From Achromobacter xylosoxidans (GTDB taxonomy: Bacteria; Pseudomonadota; Gammaproteobacteria; Burkholderiales; Burkholderiaceae_B), in contig NZ_CP061008.1 in assembly GCF_014490035.1 (NCBI RefSeq), positions 5,518,001 to 5,582,000 of the forward strand: DNA of 64,000 bases, given 5' to 3'. The position numbers were made by a program, and so were the translations under genes. This document shows, in pieces, positions 1 through 13,271 of this stretch; positions within the stretch are counted from its first letter, which is position 1; each line of letters opens with the position of its first letter. The notes beneath the pieces were generated by a model, which saw nothing but the letters and a program-made list of their open reading frames with translations, was not told where the DNA came from and did not search any database.

Positions 1-666
1 TCGAACCTGGCCGTCCGCCAGGCCGTGCAGCTGGCGCTGAACGAAGAAGACATGCTGTACGCCGCCTTCGGCGACAAGAACTTCTACAAGCTCAACGGCG
101 ACCTGTATCCCGAGGGCTATCCCTGGGCCACGTCCCTGGGCGGCAAGGTCTACAACAAGGGCGACGCCGCCGGCGCCAAGAAGCTGGTGGATGGCGCCAA
201 CGTGCAGGACCGCAAGATCCGCATCCTGACCAGCCAGCAGTACGAGTTCCACTACAAGATGGCCCTGGTGGCCGCCGAATACCTGAAGGCCGCGGGCTTC
301 ACCGTGGACATGCAGGTGGTGGACTGGGCCACGCTGACGCAGCGCCGCCAGGACCCGGCGCTGTGGGACATCTTCATTACGCACAGCCCCTTCCTGCCGG
401 AGCCTGCCCTGATCGACTTCCCGTCCAAGGACGCGCCGGGCTGGTGGGACACCCCGCGCCGCAACCAGGCGCTGGACGCCTTCAACCAGGCTGGCAACCA
501 GGAAGAACGCATCAAGCGCTGGGCTGACGTGCAGCAGGCCGTCTACGACGAAGTGCCCTTCATCAAGGTCGGCGACTTCAACGCCCAGGCCGCCCGCTCG
601 CCGTCGCTGCAAGGCACCAAGGCCGTGCCGTGGCCCTACTTCTGGAACGCCTGGAAGTCCAAGTAA
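1..666 (+). CDS. Peptide ABC transporter substrate-binding protein, C-terminal part (5' end outside window)
   Basis: The reading frame is open from base 1, so only the last 221 residues of a periplasmic solute-binding protein of family 5 (SBP_bac_5, DppA/OppA-like) are present. The typical C-terminal lobe is visible: a segment beginning VRQAVQLALNEEDM, an alpha/beta stretch around RKIRILTSQQYEFHYKMA, and the late motif RWADVQQAVYDEVPFIKVGD. It would bind peptides in the periplasm and deliver them to the permeases encoded next. The downstream D-aminoacylase suggests ligands containing D-residues or N-acyl groups, but that is inferred from context. The family is sure; the ligand is not. Confidence 0.92.
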   Translation, partial: SNLAVRQAVQLALNEEDMLYAAFGDKNFYKLNGDLYPEGYPWATSLGGKVYNKGDAAGAKKLVDGANVQDRKIRILTSQQYEFHYKMALVAAEYLKAAGFTVDMQVVDWATLTQRRQDPALWDIFITHSPFLPEPALIDFPSKDAPGWWDTPRRNQALDAFNQAGNQEERIKRWADVQQAVYDEVPFIKVGDFNAQAARSPSLQGTKAVPWPYFWNAWKSK

Positions 667-674
667 TGGCGTAG

Positions 675-714
675 CGCGGCAGGACAAAGGCGCCACACAA
701 GACCTCCTGCCGCG
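675..714. repeat. Inverted repeat after the receptor gene
   Basis: CGCGGCAGGA at 675-684 pairs perfectly with TCCTGCCGCG at 705-714 around a 20-base loop. It has no U-run, so it is more likely an mRNA-stabilising or processing hairpin that leaves more receptor than permease transcript than a full terminator. Confidence 0.6.
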
Positions 715-806
715 TTCCACGCATCAACGCATGACCCGCAGAGCGCGCCCTTCCAACAAGCGCGCCGCCTCTCCCCACGATACGACGCTTTTTTAGGACA
801 TCCATC

Positions 807-1748
807 GTGTTGCGTTATCTCTTAAACCGGCTGGTCGGGCTGGTGGCCGTGATGTTCATCGTCGCGACCATCGTCTTCGTGATCATCCGCGTCACGCCGG
901 GCGACCCCGCCGCCGTGATGCTGGGTCCGCAGGCCAGCCAGCAGGACATCGCCGCCCTGCGCACCCAGCTCGGGCTGGACCAGCCGATGGCCGTGCAATA
1001 TGTGTCGTGGCTGGGCAAGCTGGCCCAGGGCGACCTCGGCCAATCCATCTTCATGAACAAGCCGGTGCTGTCGGCCCTGGCCGACCGCGCCGAACCCACC
1101 ATCCTGCTGACGCTCATGTCGCTGCTGATCGCCAGCGCTATCGCGCTACCGGTGGGGATCCTGTCCGCGGTCAAGCGCGGCACCACGCTGGACCAGTCGG
1201 TGCTGTCGTTCTCGATGTTCACCTCCAGCGTGCCCAGCTTCTGGCTGGGGCTGCTGCTGATGCAGGTGTTCTCGGTCAAGCTGGGATGGCTGCCCGTGGC
1301 CGGCTATGGCGGCCCCGACGCCTCCCTCATGACCCGCCTGTCGCACCTGATCCTGCCCGCCGTGGTGCTGGGCCTGGTGAACTCGGCGCTGATCACGCGC
1401 TTCATTCGCGCCAGCATGCTGGACGTGCTGCGCGACGACTATGTGCGCACCGCGCGCGCCAAGGGCCTGCCGGAAAGCAAGGTGATCCTGAAGCACGCCG
1501 TGCGCAATGCGCTGATCCCGATCCTGACGGTGCTGGGCCTGACCACCGCGCTGCTGATCAGCGGCGCGGTCGTGACCGAAACCGTGTTCGGCCTGCCCGG
1601 CGTGGGCAGCCTGGTGGTGTCGGCCGTGCTGCGCCGCGACTACCCCGTCATCCAGGGCGCGCTGCTGATCATCGCGGCCATCTATGTCCTGATCAATCTC
1701 ATCATCGATCTGCTGTACCTGCTGGTCGACCCACGGGTTCGTTATTGA
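807..1748 (+). CDS. Peptide ABC transporter permease, DppB-like
   Basis: This is a 313-residue inner-membrane permease of the DppB/OppB type (BPD_transp_1). It has an N-terminal helix followed by a short conserved segment with GDPAA and the motif LGLDQP, then five more membrane helices. The EAA coupling loop reads YVRTARAKGLPESKVILKHAVRN and contacts the ATPases. The start is GTG at 807 with an AGGA ribosome-binding site 6 bases upstream. It forms the pore with the DppC-like subunit encoded 120 bp downstream. Family and operon membership are secure; the transported peptide is unknown. Confidence 0.95.
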   Translation: MLRYLLNRLVGLVAVMFIVATIVFVIIRVTPGDPAAVMLGPQASQQDIAALRTQLGLDQPMAVQYVSWLGKLAQGDLGQSIFMNKPVLSALADRAEPTILLTLMSLLIASAIALPVGILSAVKRGTTLDQSVLSFSMFTSSVPSFWLGLLLMQVFSVKLGWLPVAGYGGPDASLMTRLSHLILPAVVLGLVNSALITRFIRASMLDVLRDDYVRTARAKGLPESKVILKHAVRNALIPILTVLGLTTALLISGAVVTETVFGLPGVGSLVVSAVLRRDYPVIQGALLIIAAIYVLINLIIDLLYLLVDPRVRY

Positions 1749-1759
1749 TGATTAAGCCC

Positions 1760-1837
1760 ACCCCCGAAGCGCCTGTGGCGCTTCCCCCTCAAGGGGGCGC
1801 CGCCTGCGGCCCGGCAAAGCCGGCTCCGCGCGGCCCC
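1760..1837. repeat. Palindromic GC-rich intergenic repeat (REP-like)
   Basis: Three short palindromes are nested between the two permease genes: AGCGCC-tgt-GGCGCT at 1768-1782, CCCCC-tcaa-GGGGG at 1784-1797, and CCGGC-aaa-GCCGG at 1811-1823. The CCCCC/GGGGG core and the adjoining GCCCGGC recall the tandem units at 31641-31796, so both probably belong to a dispersed repeat family of this genus. It sits inside an operon, so it is unlikely to be a full terminator. Confidence 0.55.
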
Positions 1838-1868
1838 GATTCGATGCACCGCAAGTGGAGCAATTGAA

Positions 1869-2738
1869 ATGACAACCGGGACTACCGTGAATTCCGGAAC
1901 CGACCGCTGGCAGGTCCTGCGCCTGCTGGTGTCGCGCAAGACCGTACTGATCAGCCTGATCGTGATCGTCGTGCTGGTCCTGGCCGCGCTGCTGGCGCCC
2001 TGGATCAGCCCCTACGATCCGTTCAAGCTGTCCATCATGAACCGGCTGAAGGCGCCGGGCGCCGCGCACTGGTTCGGCACCGATGACTTCGGCCGCGACG
2101 TGTTCAGCCGCGTCATCCACGGCGGCCGCCTGTCGCTGATGGTGGGCTTTTCCGTGGTGATCGTGTCCAGCATCCTGGGCATCGCGCTGGGTCTGATCGC
2201 GGGCTTCTTCCGCACGGCGGACAAGTTCGTGTCGCGCTTGATCGACGCCATGATGGCCTTTCCCGACATCCTGCTGGCGATTTCGCTGGTGGCCGCGCTG
2301 GGCCCGTCGCTGGTCAACGTGGTGATCGCGCTGGGCATCGTCTACACGCCGCGCCTGGCGCGCATCGTGCGCGCCTCGACCCTGGTGATCCGCGAACTGC
2401 CCTTCGTCGAAGCCGCCCGCGCGCTGGGCGTGCCCACCTGGCGCATCGTCACCGTGCACGTGCTGCGCAACCTGGTGTCGCCCATCCTGGTGCAGGGCAC
2501 GTTCATCTTCGCCTACGCGATCCTGGCCGAAGCCGGCCTGTCGTTCCTGGGCGTGGGCGTGTCGCCCGACATCCCCACCTGGGGCACCATGATCAACGCC
2601 GGCCAGCAGTACATGGGCTCGGCCGACTGGATCATGATCTTCCCCGGCATCGCCATCGTCCTGTCCGTGCTGTCGCTGCAACTGGTCGGCGACGGCCTGC
2701 GCGACGTCCTCGACCCGCGCCTGCGCAAGGAGCTGTAA
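1869..2738 (+). CDS. Peptide ABC transporter permease, DppC-like
   Basis: This 289-residue inner-membrane permease is the partner of the DppB-like subunit. It shows the N-terminal OppC_N helix near residues 28-48, the family motif HWFGTDDFGRDVFSRVIHG, and an EAA loop reading EAARALGVPTWRIVTVHVLRN. The ATG is preceded by GGAG at a good distance. It lies 2 bp upstream of the first ATPase gene, so the three are co-transcribed. No truncation or missing motif is seen. Confidence 0.95.
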   Translation: MTTGTTVNSGTDRWQVLRLLVSRKTVLISLIVIVVLVLAALLAPWISPYDPFKLSIMNRLKAPGAAHWFGTDDFGRDVFSRVIHGGRLSLMVGFSVVIVSSILGIALGLIAGFFRTADKFVSRLIDAMMAFPDILLAISLVAALGPSLVNVVIALGIVYTPRLARIVRASTLVIRELPFVEAARALGVPTWRIVTVHVLRNLVSPILVQGTFIFAYAILAEAGLSFLGVGVSPDIPTWGTMINAGQQYMGSADWIMIFPGIAIVLSVLSLQLVGDGLRDVLDPRLRKEL

Positions 2739-2740
2739 TC

Positions 2741-4746
<2,006 letters not shown>

Positions 4747-4782
4747 TAGCCGCCCAGTCCAGAACAGACCCAGGAAGCCCAC

Positions 4783-5655
4783 ATGAACATCATCCGCGAC
4801 ATCGTCTTCCAGATACGCAGTCGGCGGGACTCGCTGAGCGTGACCGAACGCAAGGTCGCCGACGCCATCCTGGACGACATCATCTGGGGCGCCAGCGCCA
4901 CCGTCGACCAGCTGGCGGCCAAGGCCGGCGTCAGCATCGCCACCATCTCGCGCTTCGCGCGCACGGTCGGCTGCGACGACACCCGCGACCTGAAGCTCAA
5001 GCTGGCCCAGGCCAGCACGGTGGGCAGCCGCTTCCTCGATCCCAGCGCGCCGACCGAGGAAAGCACCTTCTACGCCCGCATCTACGCCGACATCGAAAGC
5101 ACGCTGCGCGCCCACCTGCCCAACTTCACCGAGCAGCTGTTCGAAGCGGCCGCCGGCATCGTCGACGGCGCGCGCATGATCTACGTCTTCGGCATGGGCG
5201 GCGCGTCGGCCGTGCTGGCGCAGGAAGTGCAGTCACGCCTGGTGCGCCTGGGCTATCCCATCGCCGTGTACAGCGACGCGGTGCTGCTGCGCATGGTCGC
5301 GGCCACCCTGGACGAGCGCGACGCGGTGCTGATCCTGTCGGCCTCGGGCCTTACGCCGGAAATCGTGGGCGCGGCCCGCATCGTCAAGCAGTACCAGGCG
5401 CGCATCGTCGCCATCACCGACGCGACCTCCGCCCTGGCCGAACTGGCCGACGTGGTGCTGCCCATCCGCACCGACGAAACCGACTTCATCTACAAGCCCT
5501 CGGCATCGCGCTACGCGATGATGCTGGCCATAGACCTGCTCTCGACCGAACTGGCCATGCTGAACCAGGAAGAAAACCGGGAGCGCCTGCGCCGCATCAA
5601 GCTGGCGCTGGACGAACACCGCGGCGGCCCGAACCGCCTGCCGCTGGGCGATTGA
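4783..5655 (+). CDS. MurR/RpiR family transcriptional regulator
   Basis: This 290-residue DNA-binding regulator has an N-terminal RpiR-type helix-turn-helix (residues 1-75; the recognition region reads GVSIATISRFARTVG). It also has a C-terminal SIS domain (about 125-260; GMGGASAVLAQEVQSRL, then ILSASGLTPEIVGAARIVK), which in this family binds phosphorylated sugars or amino-sugar derivatives. AGGAAG precedes the ATG. Its place between transporter and D-aminoacylase genes suggests it is the local regulator of this operon, perhaps sensing a cell-wall-derived ligand. The ligand is inference only. Confidence 0.92.
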   Translation: MNIIRDIVFQIRSRRDSLSVTERKVADAILDDIIWGASATVDQLAAKAGVSIATISRFARTVGCDDTRDLKLKLAQASTVGSRFLDPSAPTEESTFYARIYADIESTLRAHLPNFTEQLFEAAAGIVDGARMIYVFGMGGASAVLAQEVQSRLVRLGYPIAVYSDAVLLRMVAATLDERDAVLILSASGLTPEIVGAARIVKQYQARIVAITDATSALAELADVVLPIRTDETDFIYKPSASRYAMMLAIDLLSTELAMLNQEENRERLRRIKLALDEHRGGPNRLPLGD

Positions 5656-5668
5656 ACTGGAACACAAG

Positions 5669-7123
5669 ATGTACGACACCCTCATAGGCAATGTGCTGGT
5701 CCTGGACGGCACCGGCGAACCCGCCTACCGCGCCAGCGTGGCGCTGGCCGACGGCCGCATCGCCGCCATCGGCGACCTGCCGGGCGCGGCGGCGCGCCAG
5801 ATCATCGATGGCACCCGCCTGGCGCTGGCCCCGGGTTTCATCGACGTGCACACCCATGACGACACCAACGTCATCCGCACGCCAGACATGCTGCCCAAGC
5901 TTTCCCAGGGCGTGACCACCGTGGTGGTGGGCAATTGCGGCATCAGCGCCTCGCCCGTGGCCCTGCGCGGCGAACCGCCGGACCCGATGAACCTGCTGGG
6001 CGCCCGCGCCGACTTCAGCTACCCCACCTTCGCGGACTACACCCGCGCCATCGAAGCCGCGCGGCCCGCCGTGAACGTGGCAGCGCTGGTCGGCCATACC
6101 GCGCTGCGCAGCAACCACATGGACCGACTGGACCGCGCCGCCACGCGCGAGGAAGTGCTGGCCATGCGCGAGCAGCTGCGCGACGCGCTGGCCCATGGCG
6201 CCATCGGCCTGAGCACCGGCCTGGCCTATGCCTCCGCCTTCGACGCGGACACCGAAGAGGTCAAGCTGCTGGCCGAGGCGCTGGATGAATTCGGCGCGCT
6301 CTACACCACCCACCTGCGCTCCGAGTTCGCCGCCATCCTGGAGGCCATGCAGGAAGCCTTCGACATCGGCCAGCATGCCCGCGTGCCGGTGGTGGTGTCG
6401 CACCTGAAATGCGCCGGCGCCGGCAACTGGGGCCGCACGAAAGAAGTGCTGTCAGCGCTGGAAACCGCCGGCCGCCTGCAGCACGTGGGTTGCGACTGCT
6501 ATCCCTATTCCGCCAGTTCGTCGACCCTGGACCTGAAGCAGGTCACGGACGAGTTCGACATCGACATCACCTGGTCGGTGCCGCATCCGGAGCAGGCTCG
6601 CCGCAAGCTGGCCGACATCGCCGCCGACTGGGGCGTGACTTTGCTGGAAGCGGCCGCGCGCCTGCAGCCAGCCGGCGCCGTGTACCACAACATGCATGAA
6701 GACGACGTGCGCCGCGTGCTGTCGCACCGGCTCACCATGGTGGGTTCCGACGGCCTGCCCAACGACCCCATGCCGCACCCGCGGCTCTGGGGCGCGTTCC
6801 CGCGCGTGCTGGGCCACTACAGCCGCGATGTGGGGCTGTTCCCGCTGACCGAGGCCGTGCACAAGATGACGGGCCTGTCCGCCGCCCGCTTCGGCCTGGC
6901 CGAGCGCGGCCTGGTGCGCGAGGGCTACCACGCGGACCTGGTGCTGTTCGATCCGGCCACGGTCATCGACCGCGCCACCTTCGCCGCGCCGGTGCAGACC
7001 GCCGCCGGCATCGAGGCGGTCTGGGTCAATGGCGCCCTGTCCTACCGCCAGGGCGAGGCCACCGGCGACCGCGCCGGCCGCTGGCTGCCGCGCAGCGGCG
7101 ACCTGCGCAAGAACTTCCAGTAA
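5669..7123 (+). CDS. N-acyl-D-amino-acid deacylase (D-aminoacylase)
   Basis: This 484-residue amidohydrolase would hydrolyse N-acyl-D-amino acids to a fatty or acetic acid and a free D-amino acid. It aligns well from memory with the Alcaligenes D-aminoacylase: HTHDD (H61, H63), GNCGIS (C90), the metal-ligand histidines in TTHLRSE (H215) and VSHLKCAG (H245), and the catalytic aspartate in GSDGLPND (D361), followed by PHPRLWGAFPRVLGHY. It starts 13 bp after the regulator gene and is followed by a RidA gene. The substrate acyl group and side chain cannot be read from sequence. Confidence 0.9.
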   Translation: MYDTLIGNVLVLDGTGEPAYRASVALADGRIAAIGDLPGAAARQIIDGTRLALAPGFIDVHTHDDTNVIRTPDMLPKLSQGVTTVVVGNCGISASPVALRGEPPDPMNLLGARADFSYPTFADYTRAIEAARPAVNVAALVGHTALRSNHMDRLDRAATREEVLAMREQLRDALAHGAIGLSTGLAYASAFDADTEEVKLLAEALDEFGALYTTHLRSEFAAILEAMQEAFDIGQHARVPVVVSHLKCAGAGNWGRTKEVLSALETAGRLQHVGCDCYPYSASSSTLDLKQVTDEFDIDITWSVPHPEQARRKLADIAADWGVTLLEAAARLQPAGAVYHNMHEDDVRRVLSHRLTMVGSDGLPNDPMPHPRLWGAFPRVLGHYSRDVGLFPLTEAVHKMTGLSAARFGLAERGLVREGYHADLVLFDPATVIDRATFAAPVQTAAGIEAVWVNGALSYRQGEATGDRAGRWLPRSGDLRKNFQ

Positions 7124-7176
7124 GCAACGGGCGAAAACCCGGCGCAAAACCGGCCATTCATTTCAAGGAGAGAACC

Positions 7177-7590
7177 ATGAGCAATGCTCCCACCGCCGAC
7201 AGCAACGGCATCACCCGCTACGGCGTCGCCGGCGGTACGGGCCAGGGCGGCTCGCACATGCCCTTCGCCCGCGCGGTCGCGGCCGATGGCTGGCTGCACG
7301 TGTCCGGCCAGGTGCCGATGGACAACGGCGAAGTCGTCGAAGGCGGCATCGTGACCCAGTCGCACAAGGCCATCCAGCAGGTGCTCGCCATCCTGAAGGA
7401 AGCCGGCTACGGCCCCGAACACGTCGTGCGTTGCGGCGTATGGCTGGACGACGCGCGCGATTTCGCGTCGTTCAACAAGGTGTTCAAGGAATACTTCGGC
7501 GAGAATCCGCCGGCCCGGGCCTGCGTGCAGTCGTCGTTGGTGGTGGACGCAAAAGTCGAGGTCGACTGCATCGCGTACAAACGTCCTTAA
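7177..7590 (+). CDS. RidA family (YjgF/YER057c/UK114) protein
   Basis: This is a 137-residue member of the RidA family, whose founding members hydrolyse reactive enamine/imine intermediates made by PLP enzymes and amino-acid oxidases. The core motif WLHVSGQVPMDNGEVVEGG and the later CGVWLDDARDFASFNKVFKEYF are seen, and the family arginine appears in PPARACVQ. AAGGAG lies before the ATG. As the last gene of a D-amino-acid operon it could remove imino acids formed when the released D-amino acid is oxidised. Confidence 0.9.
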   Translation: MSNAPTADSNGITRYGVAGGTGQGGSHMPFARAVAADGWLHVSGQVPMDNGEVVEGGIVTQSHKAIQQVLAILKEAGYGPEHVVRCGVWLDDARDFASFNKVFKEYFGENPPARACVQSSLVVDAKVEVDCIAYKRP

Positions 7591-7605
7591 GCGGACGCCA
7601 CATAA

Positions 7606-7634
7606 GAAAAAGCCTGGCGTTGCCAGGCTTTTTC
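7606..7634. terminator. Bidirectional rho-independent terminator (ridA / lolA)
   Basis: AGCCTGGC at 7611-7618 pairs with GCCAGGCT at 7622-7629 around a 3-base loop. An A-run lies on one side and a T-run on the other, so it can serve both converging transcripts. Confidence 0.9.
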
Positions 7635-7636
7635 CA

Positions 7637-8260
7637 TCACATCTTCACTACATCCACACCCTTCGGCGCGACGAACTGGAATTCCTTGGCCGGCAGCTGC
7701 GGGTTGGCGGCAATGCCGGACAGGTCCACGCGGGTGGTTTGCCCGAACGAATCCAGCAGCTCCACGCGCACCGGCAGATTGTCCTTCATGCCGATGTCCA
7801 CGCGCGAGAAACCCGCATCGGCGGTGCGCGGCTTGGCGCGCAGCCAATCGATCCCGTCCTTGGACGGCAGGGCCGAAACGTCGAACGACTGCTCCAGCGA
7901 ACCCGAGCCGAACAGGATGGCGGCGGGCGAGGTGCCGATGGCGGCATCGACCTTGCGCTCGGTCACCTGGGCCAGGTCCGGATCGAACTGGAACACCTGG
8001 CGGCCGTCCGACACCACCAGCTGTTCATAAGGCTTCTGCACCGCCCACTTGAACTTGCCGGGACGCTGGAACGAGAACACGCCGGTCTGGGCGGGCTGCG
8101 TGCGGCCCTGGTTGTTCACCGTGTATTGCGAAAACGAGCCCGTGGCCGCGGTCACGGTAGCCACGAAAGCGCGCAGCTGCTCCTGCGCGCTGGCGGCGAA
8201 CACCATGGCGGGCGCCAGGCTCAGGGCCGCCACGGCGGCCAGTCGACGGAACATCTTCAT
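7637..8260 (-). CDS. lolA: Outer-membrane lipoprotein carrier protein LolA
   Basis: This 207-residue periplasmic chaperone carries lipoproteins from LolCDE to LolB at the outer membrane. The signal peptide is [22 protein letters not shown]. The mature start reads [22 protein letters not shown], and the core has [21 protein letters not shown], both typical of LolA. I chose the start at 8260 because AGAGGAAG lies just upstream and the signal peptide begins there; the frame is open further upstream but only within ftsK. Start and ftsK stop overlap (TGATG), so translation is coupled. Confidence 0.95.
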   Translation of the reverse strand: MKMFRRLAAVAALSLAPAMVFAASAQEQLRAFVATVTAATGSFSQYTVNNQGRTQPAQTGVFSFQRPGKFKWAVQKPYEQLVVSDGRQVFQFDPDLAQVTERKVDAAIGTSPAAILFGSGSLEQSFDVSALPSKDGIDWLRAKPRTADAGFSRVDIGMKDNLPVRVELLDSFGQTTRVDLSGIAANPQLPAKEFQFVAPKGVDVVKM

Positions 8261-10653
8261 CAAGCTTCCTCTCGGGCGGCAGCGGCCGCGGGAACAAGGA
8301 TCTCGCGGTTGCCATTGGACTGCATCGCCGACACCATACCCGATTGCTCCATCTGCTCCAGTAACCGGGCCGCACGGTTGTAACCAATGCGCAGGTGGCG
8401 CTGCACCAGCGAGATGGACGCGCGGCGGTGCTTGAGCACCACCTCGCAAGCCTGGTCGTACATCGGGTCGGATTCGGCGTCGCCGCCGATGCCGGTGACG
8501 CTGCTGGCGCCTTCGCCCGCGTCCCCATCCAGGCCGCCTTCCAGCAGGCCTTCGATGTAGTTGGGTTCGCCCTGCGCCTTGAGGCTTTCCACCACGCGAT
8601 GCACTTCGTCATCACTGCAGAACGCGCCGTGCACACGCACCGGCAGGCCGGTGCCTGGCGGCATGTAAAGCATGTCGCCCTGGCCCAGCAGGGTTTCGGC
8701 GCCCATCTGATCCAAAATGGTGCGCGAGTCGATCTTGGACGACACCTGGAAGGCGATGCGCGTCGGGATGTTGGCCTTGATCAGGCCGGTGATGACGTCC
8801 ACGCTGGGACGCTGCGTGGCCAGGATGAGGTGGATGCCGGCGGCGCGCGCCTTCTGCGCCAGGCGGGCGATCAGCTCTTCGATCTTCTTGCCCACCACCA
8901 TCATCAGGTCGGCAAGTTCGTCGATGACCACCACGATGGTGGGCAGCGGCGACAGCGGCTCCGGCGCGTCCGGGGTCAGCGAGAACGGATTCGGAATGGG
9001 TTCCTCGCGCTTGATGGCGTCGCGGATCTTGGTGTTGTAGCCCGCCAGGTTGCGCACGCCCATCTTGCTCATCAGGCGGTAGCGTTTTTCCATTTCGCCC
9101 ACGCACCAGTTCAGCGCGTTGGAGGCCTGGCGCATGTCCGTGACCACCGGCGCCAGCAGGTGCGGAATGCCTTCGTAGACGCTCATTTCGAGCATCTTCG
9201 GATCGATCAGGATCAGCCGGGTGTGGGACGCGTCCGCCTTGTACAGCAGCGACAGGATCATGGCGTTGATCCCCACGGACTTGCCCGAACCGGTGGTGCC
9301 CGCCACCAGCAGGTGGGGCATCTTGGCCAGGTCGGCCACCACCGGGTTGCCGGCGATGTCCTTGCCCAGCGCCATCGTCACGACGGAATGGCTGGCGTGA
9401 TAGGTTTGCGAGCCCAGGATCTCGGACAGGCGCACCATCTGGCGGCGCGGGTTGGGCAATTCCAGGCCCATCAGGTTCTTGCCCGGAATGGTTTCCACCA
9501 CCCGGATGCTGACCAGGCTGAGCGCGCGCGCCAGGTCCTTGGCCAGGTTGACGATCTGGCTGCCCTTCACGCCCGTGGCGGGCTCGATCTCGTAGCGCGT
9601 AATGACCGGGCCGGCCTGCGCCGCCACCACGGTGACCGACACGCCGAAGTCGGCCAGCTTCTTTTCGATCAGGCGCGAGGTGAATTCGATGGTTTCGGCC
9701 GACACCGTTTCCTGGTTGGTCAGGGGCGGATCCAGCAGGCTGATCGCCGGCAGGTCGCCTTCGGCGCCGCCCGAGGGCGCGAAGAACAGCGATTGCTGCT
9801 TTTCCTTTTCGACCCGTTCGGACTTGGGTACCACGGTAATCGCGGGTTCGATCCGCACCGGCTGCTCGTGGACCAGCTTTTCCTGCTTGGCCACGACCTG
9901 TTCGGTGCGCACGGCCTTGGCGACCTCGCCGACCTTGCGGTCTTCGCGGGCGGCGTAGGAATCGCGCACGCGGCGCACCAGGCCTTCCAGCCACGAGCCC
10001 ACGCGTTCGGCGATGGACAGCCAGGAAAACGAGAAGAACAGGCTCAGGCCGATGGCCAGCATGACCAGGAAAGCCAGCGTGCTGCCGGTGAAGCCGATAC
10101 TGCGGCCGATCAGGTCGGCCAGCGTCTGGCCGATCACGCCGCCCGCGCCGCTGGTGTTCTCGGAGGCACCGGGCAGATGCGTGCCGCGGCTGGCCAGGCG
10201 CAGGGCTTCCATGCCCAGCGACCCCACCAGCAACAGGAAGAAACCGATGCCCTCTTCCCAGTGGACACGGGGCAACACTTCCGGCTGCTTACTATTGGTA
10301 ACGCGAAGATGGCTGGCCAGGCGGCGGTAGCCCGCGCGCACCCGGTGCAGCAGCAGGATCACCCACCACCAGGCGGAAAAGCCGAACAGATAGAGCAGGA
10401 TGTCCGCCAGATAGGCGCCCAGCGTCCCGCCCTTGTTGTGGATGGCACCGGCGGGGACGGAATGCGACCAGCCGGGGTCGGCCGCGTTCCAGGTGGCCAG
10501 CACCAGCGTCAGCCAGGCCGCCAGGGCGGCGAAGAGGATCCAGCGGGCTTCGCGCAGCAACGCGGACAAGCGCGTCTGCAGGGGGGAAGGCCCGTTACGG
10601 GTGTTGCGCGAGGCGCGCGGAGAAGCAGTCGAGATACGCGGCATGCGGCTCAT
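8260..10653 (-). CDS. ftsK: DNA translocase FtsK
   Basis: This 797-residue septal DNA translocase resolves chromosome termini at division. The N-terminal part (to about residue 210) has several membrane helices, followed by a charged linker. The motor has Walker [11 protein letters not shown], the Walker B-like [14 protein letters not shown], and [13 protein letters not shown]. The C-terminal gamma domain (about the last 70 residues, with [17 protein letters not shown]) reads KOPS-type guide sequences. A second possible start is the ATG at 10644. Only 33 bp separate it from divergent trxB, so the promoters must overlap. Confidence 0.95.
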   Translation of the reverse strand: MSRMPRISTASPRASRNTRNGPSPLQTRLSALLREARWILFAALAAWLTLVLATWNAADPGWSHSVPAGAIHNKGGTLGAYLADILLYLFGFSAWWWVILLLHRVRAGYRRLASHLRVTNSKQPEVLPRVHWEEGIGFFLLLVGSLGMEALRLASRGTHLPGASENTSGAGGVIGQTLADLIGRSIGFTGSTLAFLVMLAIGLSLFFSFSWLSIAERVGSWLEGLVRRVRDSYAAREDRKVGEVAKAVRTEQVVAKQEKLVHEQPVRIEPAITVVPKSERVEKEKQQSLFFAPSGGAEGDLPAISLLDPPLTNQETVSAETIEFTSRLIEKKLADFGVSVTVVAAQAGPVITRYEIEPATGVKGSQIVNLAKDLARALSLVSIRVVETIPGKNLMGLELPNPRRQMVRLSEILGSQTYHASHSVVTMALGKDIAGNPVVADLAKMPHLLVAGTTGSGKSVGINAMILSLLYKADASHTRLILIDPKMLEMSVYEGIPHLLAPVVTDMRQASNALNWCVGEMEKRYRLMSKMGVRNLAGYNTKIRDAIKREEPIPNPFSLTPDAPEPLSPLPTIVVVIDELADLMMVVGKKIEELIARLAQKARAAGIHLILATQRPSVDVITGLIKANIPTRIAFQVSSKIDSRTILDQMGAETLLGQGDMLYMPPGTGLPVRVHGAFCSDDEVHRVVESLKAQGEPNYIEGLLEGGLDGDAGEGASSVTGIGGDAESDPMYDQACEVVLKHRRASISLVQRHLRIGYNRAARLLEQMEQSGMVSAMQSNGNREILVPAAAAAREEA

Positions 10654-10659
10654 TATAAT
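10652..10659. promoter_or_regulatory. Possible shared -10 region between ftsK and trxB
   Basis: ATTATAAT in the 33-bp divergent gap gives a perfect TATAAT hexamer on both strands. No good -35 hexamer is found at 17 bp on either side. The plus-strand copy would start transcription about 20 nt before the trxB ATG. Confidence 0.4.
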
Positions 10660-10674
10660 TGGGCGTTAACCTAA

Positions 10675-12297
<1,623 letters not shown>

Positions 12298-12301
<4 letters not shown>

Positions 12302-12627
12302 AATGGCTCTACCTGGGCATAGCCATCATCGCCGAGATCTTCGCCACCAGCGCGCTCAAGGGGTCCGAAGGCTTCACCCGCCTGGCGCCGTCCATCGTGA
12401 CGGTGTTCGGCTACCTGATTTCGTTCTATTTCCTGTCGCTGACGCTGCGCGAGATTCCGGTGGGCATCGCCTACGCCATCTGGTCCGGCGTGGGCATCGT
12501 GCTGATTTCCATCGTCGGCGCGGTGCTGTTCAAACAGCACCTGGACACGCCGGCGCTCATCGGCATCGGCCTCATCATCGCCGGCGTGGTGGTGATGAAC
12601 GTCTTCTCGAAATCCGTTTCGCATTGA
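12298..12627 (+). CDS. Small multidrug resistance exporter, EmrE-type
   Basis: This 109-residue protein has four membrane helices. The essential membrane glutamate is E13 in MKWLYLGIAIIAEIFATS, and helix 3 carries AYAIWSGVGIVLIS, which matches EmrE/QacE closely and separates it from guanidinium exporters of the Gdx/SugE class. It would act as a dual-topology homodimer exchanging cationic compounds for protons. It is coupled by ATGA to the Smr gene, and its stop overlaps a possible TTG start of the next gene. Confidence 0.92.
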
Positions 12628-13271
12628 AGCCCCGCGACGGGTCAACGGCGAGTTCCCAGATCCGCCGCTGGCTGGCGGCCTGGCTGTGCCTGGGCTGCCT
12701 GGGCCTGCTGCCGGCCGGCCACGCCCTGGCCCAGGAGTTCAACCGCGCGGCCGAACTCGCGCGCTACCGGACCTGGCTGAGCGCTTTCAAGCAGGACCTG
12801 GACCAGTTGTCCGCCATGCCCGGCCCCTTGTCGCAAGCCCAGTTGGAAGCGATGTTCGCCCGCACGGTGGTGCCCGGCTCGCGCGGCGCGGGATTCATCC
12901 GCCAAGCGTTCACGCAGCGTGGCAGTGAAGGCGCCTACTTTCCGAAATCCGGCCCGCGCGCCGTGCTCATGGCCGTGCTGGACAGCGCCATCCCGGCCGG
13001 CCAGGGCGGCTTGTATCCGGAAACGGATGCGGCCCTGAACGTCGCGGACCTGACCGTCTGGTACCTGCATGTGGATGTCGGCGACATGACCAATACCTAC
13101 CTGCTGTCGGGCGAACACTTCACGCCCTACAGACTGCCGCCTCCAGGCAAGCTGGAACGCAACGCCTACCCCTTCCTGCTGATGGACACGCGCGATGACG
13201 CCTTGCGCCTGGGCGGGATCAGCAGCGAACTCTGGGGGCTGATCGCCTACCTGCACAATGCGGCACTCTGA
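12624..13271 (+). CDS. Secreted protein of unknown function (pair partner A)
   Basis: I do not recognise this family. From a TTG at 12624 (overlapping the exporter stop as TTGA) the frame gives 215 residues. A hydrophobic signal segment, WLAAWLCLGCLGLLPAGHALAQ, suggests export with cleavage after ALA. The mature part is soluble, with aromatic segments such as VADLTVWYLHVDVGDMTNTYLL. No ATG occurs before the signal segment and the ribosome-binding site is weak, so the start is uncertain. It overlaps the following secreted protein by 14 bases, which suggests a functional pair. Confidence 0.65.
   Translation: MKPRDGSTASSQIRRWLAAWLCLGCLGLLPAGHALAQEFNRAAELARYRTWLSAFKQDLDQLSAMPGPLSQAQLEAMFARTVVPGSRGAGFIRQAFTQRGSEGAYFPKSGPRAVLMAVLDSAIPAGQGGLYPETDAALNVADLTVWYLHVDVGDMTNTYLLSGEHFTPYRLPPPGKLERNAYPFLLMDTRDDALRLGGISSELWGLIAYLHNAAL

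Noticed and set aside
7029..8030. 333-residue plus-strand frame across the D-aminoacylase, ridA and lolA
   Set aside because: It crosses three well-supported genes and a strong terminator in another frame or strand.
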